DNA of 36,687 bases from an uncultured PS1 clade bacterium. Its GTDB lineage: Bacteria; Pseudomonadota; Alphaproteobacteria; MED-G09. Location: contig CACLNZ010000010.1 in the NCBI GenBank assembly GCA_902608415.1, positions 1 through 36,687 on the forward strand, written 5' to 3'. The first letter of the stretch is position 1; every line of letters starts with the position of its first letter. This document shows, piece by piece, positions 32,952-36,687 of this stretch. The position numbers were made by a program, and so were the translations under genes. The notes under the pieces were generated by a model, which saw only the letters and a program-made list of their open reading frames with translations, was not told the DNA's origin and did no database searches.

Positions 32952-33028
32952 TGGCGATCCCGATAGGATTCGAACCTATGACCTTCAGATTAGGAATCTG
33001 ACGCTCTATCCTGCTGAGCTACGGGACC
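32952..33028 (-). tRNA. tRNA-Arg(CCT)
   Basis: On the minus strand, 77 nt from GGTCCCGTAGCTCAGCAGG to CGGGATCGCCA. The anticodon arm CAGA-TTCCTAA-TCTG gives anticodon CCT (Arg, codon AGG). The T arm TAGGTTCGAATCCTA is perfect, and CCA is encoded. The acceptor stem has a single G-U pair. Confidence 0.96.
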
Positions 33029-33047
33029 TAAGAAATATTAAAATAAC

Positions 33048-34196
33048 TTACTTATTACAAAGTTTTTCGATCCAATTATGGTAATGCTGTTGTATAGGTT
33101 CATTTTTTCCAAATAAAAATTCTGTATTAGCTTTGGAGTGAATAGATTCTTGTATTTTAAAATTTATTGGATAATCTTCATCTATTATTGCGGCTCTACT
33201 TAATTCTGCGAATTCTTCAGCTTTTTTTATTTCTTCTTTTGTTTTTGGTTCCTTTAAACATAAAATATATTGTGTTGTAATAGTTTCTTGTAAATCAGGA
33301 GACGGAAAAATTATAGATACTAAACAGTGCTGATTTTGAATTGCTGAAATTGAAGAATTAGGAAAAACTGAATGAATTAATCTTAAATGATTTTCAGGCT
33401 CCCAATCCTTTTCCTCAATATCAGAGAGCTCATTAATATTCTTTAAACCAAAAGCAAATCTCTGATGAGGACCATAAGTATCATGGGCAATTAAGTTAAC
33501 TATAGTATTTTTTCCAACTGTCTCAGGATGGACCATGTGATGATGATAGCCATCTGTATAACCATCCCAACATATTTTCCACATTGGTCCGTTTATTTTT
33601 ATACTTTTAAAAAGGTGCCAGTTTTTTAAATCAATATCATCCAGTTCTGCATCAAACCCATTCATCCATTTATTAAGATCGTATTTTATATCTGGATTTA
33701 AACATACCCAAATAAATCCAGATCTTTCTTCACAAAATAATTCAGTTAGTTTTATTTTTGATTTATCGATATCGCCAAATGTATCTGACTTAAATATATT
33801 TACTAGATTGCCCGTATTGTTATACATCCAGCCATGATAAGTGCAGTTAAATTTTGATTTTCTTCCACTACCCTCTGGACAAACAGGCGCACCCCTGTGT
33901 TTACAGATATTTATAAATGTTCTAACGATACCATCCTCACCTCTTGTTATAAGCAAGGGAGTATCAATTGCTTTTGTTGCCTTATAAGAATTATTTTTTT
34001 TTAATTCCGCACTTAAAGCTACTGGCACAGGGTGATCATAAAAAACTTTATCAACTTCTGAACTAACAATATCATTGTCAATATAGTGAGCTACTGGTTT
34101 AACCATAATATCATCTGCCTGATCAGTAGTTCCATTTAAGTTATGAGCTAATAACCTCTTTGCAAGGCTTATCATTTTATTTCTATCATGAGCCAT
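33048..34196 (-). CDS. Rieske-type aromatic-ring-hydroxylating-like oxygenase, large subunit
   Basis: Non-heme iron oxygenase of 382 residues. The Rieske [2Fe-2S] site is CKHRGAPVCPEGSGRK followed by CTYHGWMY (CxH...CxxH, about residues 97-120). The catalytic domain shows DGYTDGYHHHMVHPETVG, the mononuclear iron motif with the bridging Asp and two His. The layout matches phenylpropionate-dioxygenase-like alpha subunits, but no small subunit or reductase gene is adjacent. The ferredoxin at 35078 is a housekeeping FdxA type and not an obvious partner. Substrate is unknown. It lies 14 bp after carD on the same strand, and tRNA-Arg follows. Confidence 0.88.
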   Translation of the reverse strand: MAHDRNKMISLAKRLLAHNLNGTTDQADDIMVKPVAHYIDNDIVSSEVDKVFYDHPVPVALSAELKKNNSYKATKAIDTPLLITRGEDGIVRTFINICKHRGAPVCPEGSGRKSKFNCTYHGWMYNNTGNLVNIFKSDTFGDIDKSKIKLTELFCEERSGFIWVCLNPDIKYDLNKWMNGFDAELDDIDLKNWHLFKSIKINGPMWKICWDGYTDGYHHHMVHPETVGKNTIVNLIAHDTYGPHQRFAFGLKNINELSDIEEKDWEPENHLRLIHSVFPNSSISAIQNQHCLVSIIFPSPDLQETITTQYILCLKEPKTKEEIKKAEEFAELSRAAIIDEDYPINFKIQESIHSKANTEFLFGKNEPIQQHYHNWIEKLCNK

Positions 34197-34210
34197 ATAC
34201 TAATTATATA

Positions 34211-35008
34211 CTAAATAATTGTATTTTCAGAGGATGTTTTTCTAGTTGCATCATTAAGAATAATTTCGAGTTTCTCAACAGCATTATAGTCATCTGTTTT
34301 TTCAACAACAGCTACTTCTCGTGCCAGTCTATCTCTTGCAGATTCATATAGCTGTCTTTCTGAGTATGATTGCTCTGGTTGATTGCTGTTCCTGAATAAA
34401 TCTCTCACAACTTCTGTTAATTCGGTTAAAATACCAGAATTAATTTTAGCTTCATACTCTTGTGCACGCCTACTCCACATTGTTCTTCTAACTTTAGGTT
34501 TACCCTTTAATATTTCTAAAGTTTTTTTCATCTCATTACGCGATGAAACCTTTCTAATTCCAATTTCTTTTGCTTTAATTGTTGGAATCTTTAAAGTCAT
34601 TTTCTCTTTATCGAATATTACATTATACATTTCTAATTTTTCTTCAGCTATTTCAAATGTTTGTATATCAGTAATTTCTCCAACTCCGTGTGATGGGTAA
34701 ACTATAAAATCCCCAACTGAATATTGTAATTTAATTTTTTTCGGAGACAATTTCTTCGCAGGTATTTTTTTTGATACAGCTTTCTTTGCAGGTGTTTTCT
34801 TCGTAGCTGTTTTCTTCGTAGCTATTTTCTTCGCAGCTGTTTTCTTCGCAGCTGTTTTCTTCGCAGCTGTTTTCTTCGCAGGTGTTTTCTTTGCAGTTGT
34901 TTTCTTAACAGTTGTTTTTTTTGAAACGGCTTTCTTAGTCTTTACCTTAGAAGAATTACTCTTGGATGTTTTAGATTTTTTTTTATTAACTTGCTTTTTT
35001 GATGTCAT
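34211..35008 (-). CDS. carD: CarD-family transcription regulator with a histone-H1-like N-terminal tail
   Basis: CarD/CdnL proteins bind RNA polymerase beta and stabilise open promoter complexes. The C-terminal 170 residues form the CarD unit: YSVGDFIVYPSHGVGEI (Tudor-like RNAP-interacting domain), LKIPTIKAKEIGIRK and a helical DNA-binding part with RRAQEYEAKINSG and SERQLYESARDRLAREVA. The first 93 residues are a basic Lys/Ala/Thr-rich tail of repeated KKTAAKK units, like bacterial histone-H1-like proteins, which would bind DNA non-specifically. Total length 265 is longer than plain CarD (about 160-190). fdxA lies upstream in the same orientation. Confidence 0.9.
   Translation of the reverse strand: MTSKKQVNKKKSKTSKSNSSKVKTKKAVSKKTTVKKTTAKKTPAKKTAAKKTAAKKTAAKKIATKKTATKKTPAKKAVSKKIPAKKLSPKKIKLQYSVGDFIVYPSHGVGEITDIQTFEIAEEKLEMYNVIFDKEKMTLKIPTIKAKEIGIRKVSSRNEMKKTLEILKGKPKVRRTMWSRRAQEYEAKINSGILTELTEVVRDLFRNSNQPEQSYSERQLYESARDRLAREVAVVEKTDDYNAVEKLEIILNDATRKTSSENTII
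34785..34915 (-). repeat. 15-bp degenerate tandem repeat inside carD
   Basis: About eight to nine copies of a 15-bp unit (on the plus strand TTCTTCGCAGCTGTT and variants) encode the KKTAAKK pentad tail of CarD. Copy number is likely to vary between strains through slippage. Confidence 0.8.
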
Positions 35009-35077
35009 TTTTAAATTTCCAAAAGTTATGTAGAGGGCGGTGTAGCAAGAAAAGCTATATTTTGCAAGGAATTAGTA

Positions 35078-35416
35078 TTAATCGCCGTCTCCAGGATCTT
35101 CATTAAAGAATTGTTGATATTTATTTTCTATACCGGAAAATTCTTCTGCATCGGAAGGTTTTTCTTTCGCTTCAGTAATATTTGGCCAGATTTCAGAAAA
35201 TTTTTTATTTATCTCTAACCATATTTCTACTCCATCTTTAGTATCTGGATGTATTGCCTCTTCAGGACATTCTGGTTCACAAACACCACAATCAATGCAT
35301 TCATCAGGGTGAATAACAAGCATATTTTCGCCCTCATAAAAACAATCTACAGGGCAGACTTCTACACAGTCCATGTGTTTACATTTAATACATTGTTCAT
35401 CAACAATATAAGTCAT
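35078..35416 (-). CDS. fdxA: 7Fe ferredoxin FdxA
   Basis: Small electron carrier of 112 residues with one [3Fe-4S] and one [4Fe-4S] cluster. [32 protein letters not shown] carries the first cysteine set and [18 protein letters not shown] the second. The C-terminal extension ([18 protein letters not shown]) is standard for FdxA. In alphaproteobacteria this gene lies between the S4-domain gene and carD, as here. Its redox partners are unknown. Confidence 0.96.
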   Translation of the reverse strand: MTYIVDEQCIKCKHMDCVEVCPVDCFYEGENMLVIHPDECIDCGVCEPECPEEAIHPDTKDGVEIWLEINKKFSEIWPNITEAKEKPSDAEEFSGIENKYQQFFNEDPGDGD

Positions 35417-35418
35417 AA

Positions 35419-35856
35419 TTACTTAAATTCCTTTTTTATCTCTCCTGATTGTTTGTCAGTTATATAGAGTAAACCTGATAATCTTCTTGTAAAATTTGAC
35501 TCAAATGGATCTATATTTCCATCAGCATTCACTATTTTACAGGCCAATCTAAAAATATTTAATTTTAAGTTTTCATCACAATTATCATTAACTATCTTCG
35601 TCCATTTATAGATATCTGCAGAAAAATCTTCCTCTTCAATTGCTCTAGAATATAAATTATCAAATTTATCATCTTCAATATTTAAATCTTTGATTGCGAT
35701 ATCTTTTATCATATCTAACTCTAATTCATCCTTAGTACCGTCAATTGAGGAAGCTCTCAAAAGTATAGCTATAATTGCTATATCGAGATCTGAATTATCA
35801 ATTTTGTCAGTAGCCTTCTCTTCTGTACTGAAAAGTTTTTTTAAAAATTTCATCAT
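35419..35856 (-). CDS. TerB-like (COG4103) helical protein
   Basis: A 145-residue all-helical protein of the TerB/DjlA superfamily. Two acidic segments, [19 protein letters not shown] and [19 protein letters not shown], resemble the metal-binding DG-N/D motifs of TerB repeats. Tellurite resistance is not implied by this chromosomal family; function is unknown. It begins with two consecutive ATG codons; the start could be either. It lies 2 bp upstream of fdxA, so the two are co-transcribed. Confidence 0.8.
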   Translation of the reverse strand: MMKFLKKLFSTEEKATDKIDNSDLDIAIIAILLRASSIDGTKDELELDMIKDIAIKDLNIEDDKFDNLYSRAIEEEDFSADIYKWTKIVNDNCDENLKLNIFRLACKIVNADGNIDPFESNFTRRLSGLLYITDKQSGEIKKEFK

Positions 35857-35872
35857 TTTTTTATCTCATCAT

Positions 35873-36160
35873 CTATAAAACTTTGTAATGTTCTTGAGCA
35901 TTTTTATAGTCTAATCTTCTTTTTGTAAAACCATTAACCAAAACAACTAATGTTTGTTTATTAAGATTTATAGTAATTATATCTCCAGATTTTATTTTTA
36001 TAGCTGGTTTATAAATTTTGCATTTATTAATTCTTACATTTCCTTCTTTAATAATTCTTTGAGCGATACTTCTTGTTTTAATAAGCCTAATTCTATAAAG
36101 CCAATTATCAATTCTTTGTTCAGACATCTCAATATTTTTTTGTGTATCTAAATTTCTCAT
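35873..36160 (-). CDS. S4-domain RNA-binding protein (Hsp15-like)
   Basis: A 95-residue protein with one S4 RNA-binding domain: RIDNWLYRIRLIKTRSIAQRIIKEGNVRINKCKI, then KIKSGDIITI. This is the family of Hsp15 (HslR), which binds stalled 50S subunits carrying nascent chains. The start codon overlaps the helicase stop (ATGA), with the usual S4 sequence starting after 11 residues; a later ATG (MSEQRIDNW) is an alternative start. The helicase-S4-ferredoxin order is conserved in alphaproteobacteria. Confidence 0.87.
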   Translation of the reverse strand: MRNLDTQKNIEMSEQRIDNWLYRIRLIKTRSIAQRIIKEGNVRINKCKIYKPAIKIKSGDIITINLNKQTLVVLVNGFTKRRLDYKNAQEHYKVL

Positions 36161-36687
36161 ATATTAGATAATTTATCTTTTAACTTTTTAATATCTGTAT
36201 CTTTAAAAATGCTATTTTTTGATTCAGAAGGATTTTTTCTGCGAGACTTTTTCTGTGTATATAGTTTTCTGGTTTTTTTTATATCAGCAAACCATATAAT
36301 TTTTTTTGCATCATCATCATCTTTTTTTATTATATAGCCAAGATTGTTAAGTAAATTTTTTAATTCCAGTGCGGAAGTTCCTAACAAGGAAATCATTTTA
36401 TCATTTATATGAAATTGATTCTTATTTTTATTATTTTTTATATTTTCATAAATTATCTTATCAAGTCTTTCTAGTATATCAATTCTAACCGCGTAGTTTC
36501 CTAAAACCTTATATCCACTATACTTGTATAAATTTTTGAACACCTTTTTGTTAATATTACAAGATGTAATTCCTGGCTTAGGCAATGCATTGATTTGATT
36601 TTTGATTTCTTCCAATTTTAAATTTATTTTATTGAAAATCAACCAAAGGCCAGGAATTATTGTGGTATATTGTGGTTTAAGTACATT
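36157..36687 (-). CDS. C-terminal part of a Suv3-like ATP-dependent helicase (partial)
   Basis: The frame stays open to the right edge, so only the last 176 residues are present; the TTG start in the ORF track is artificial. The sequence NVLKPQY...LPKPGITSCNINKKVFK and YSGYKVLGNYAVRIDILERLDKII matches the C-terminal region of the large alphaproteobacterial helicase-related proteins (Suv3/DEXH type). A Lys/Arg-rich tail (QKKSRRKNPSESK) follows. The helicase core lies outside the window. The function is presumably RNA processing or decay, by analogy with Suv3. Confidence 0.8.
   Translation of the reverse strand, partial: NVLKPQYTTIIPGLWLIFNKINLKLEEIKNQINALPKPGITSCNINKKVFKNLYKYSGYKVLGNYAVRIDILERLDKIIYENIKNNKNKNQFHINDKMISLLGTSALELKNLLNNLGYIIKKDDDDAKKIIWFADIKKTRKLYTQKKSRRKNPSESKNSIFKDTDIKKLKDKLSNI

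Noticed and set aside
32872-32961. Small plus-strand ORF starting near a GGAGGGAG sequence in the tas leader
   Set aside because: The SD-like bases are the complement of the anti-SD loop and the 29-codon frame runs into the antisense of tRNA-Arg; no coding character beyond chance.
1-36687. Mobile elements, prophage, CRISPR arrays or restriction systems
   Set aside because: No transposase, integrase, phage, Cas or methylase-endonuclease genes and no regularly spaced repeats were found; the only tandem repeat is inside carD, and the HNH protein is a conserved housekeeping neighbour of coq7.

Overview
The window is a compact, AT-rich (about 30% GC by eye) chromosomal segment of an alphaproteobacterium, most likely a streamlined marine lineage (SAR11-, HIMB59- or AEGEAN-169-like; the exact clade cannot be fixed here). 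The evidence is gene order typical of the class: metX-metW beside chorismate mutase-hisC-tyrA; DUF2125-plsC-ydcF; tlpA / argH-lptM-lysA; PduO-type adenosyltransferase-etfB-etfA; HNH-coq7-dsbB; and helicase-S4-TerB-fdxA-carD. Genes are densely packed with many 1-14 bp overlaps. I see no insertion sequences, phage genes or CRISPR arrays.

Layout. 1-1392: tail of an unidentified gene, rpmF with a clear promoter, and a DMT permease. 1379-3830 (-): ompW-like porin, metX and metW, preceded by a SAM-II/SAM-V-like riboswitch and a second, unidentified structured element (3918-4015). 4115-6846 (+): chorismate mutase, aminotransferase and TyrA, for Phe/Tyr synthesis. 6848-8900 (-): ydcF, plsC (apparently with a non-ATG start) and DUF2125, all envelope functions. 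9001-12154 (+): DMT permease, small membrane protein, PQQ sugar dehydrogenase, zinc-ribbon membrane protein. 12151-14934 (-): argH, a 42-residue LptM-like lipoprotein missed by the ORF track, and lysA. 14976-15533 (+): TlpA thioredoxin.

15541-21104 (-): gluQ-RS, a methylsuccinyl-CoA dehydrogenase-like enzyme, a PagL-like protein, cobalamin adenosyltransferase and etfBA. The last three enzymes plus the dehydrogenase make sense together: a flavin dehydrogenase, its electron acceptor, and the B12 cofactor needed by mutases of the ethylmalonyl-CoA/methylmalonyl-CoA routes. 21164-23384: HNH protein, coq7, dsbB, DedA-like protein, tRNA-Leu(CAA). 23501-28961 (+): coq4, an ArsC/Spx-like protein, two acyl-CoA synthetases (the second with its own sigma70-type promoter) and an alpha/beta hydrolase.

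28964-34196: LPS-type glycosyltransferase (-), a cytochrome c/PQQ quinohemoprotein dehydrogenase (+), a Tas-like aldo/keto reductase (-) whose leader carries a 12-bp stem-loop with an anti-Shine-Dalgarno loop, tRNA-Arg(CCT) and a Rieske oxygenase. 34211-36687 (-): CarD with a histone-H1-like lysine tail, 7Fe ferredoxin, TerB-like protein, S4 RNA-binding protein and the C-terminus of a Suv3-like helicase that runs off the window.

The most notable signals are non-coding: the putative SAM-sensing leader placed on an outer membrane protein gene, the adjacent structured element, and the aldo/keto reductase leader.
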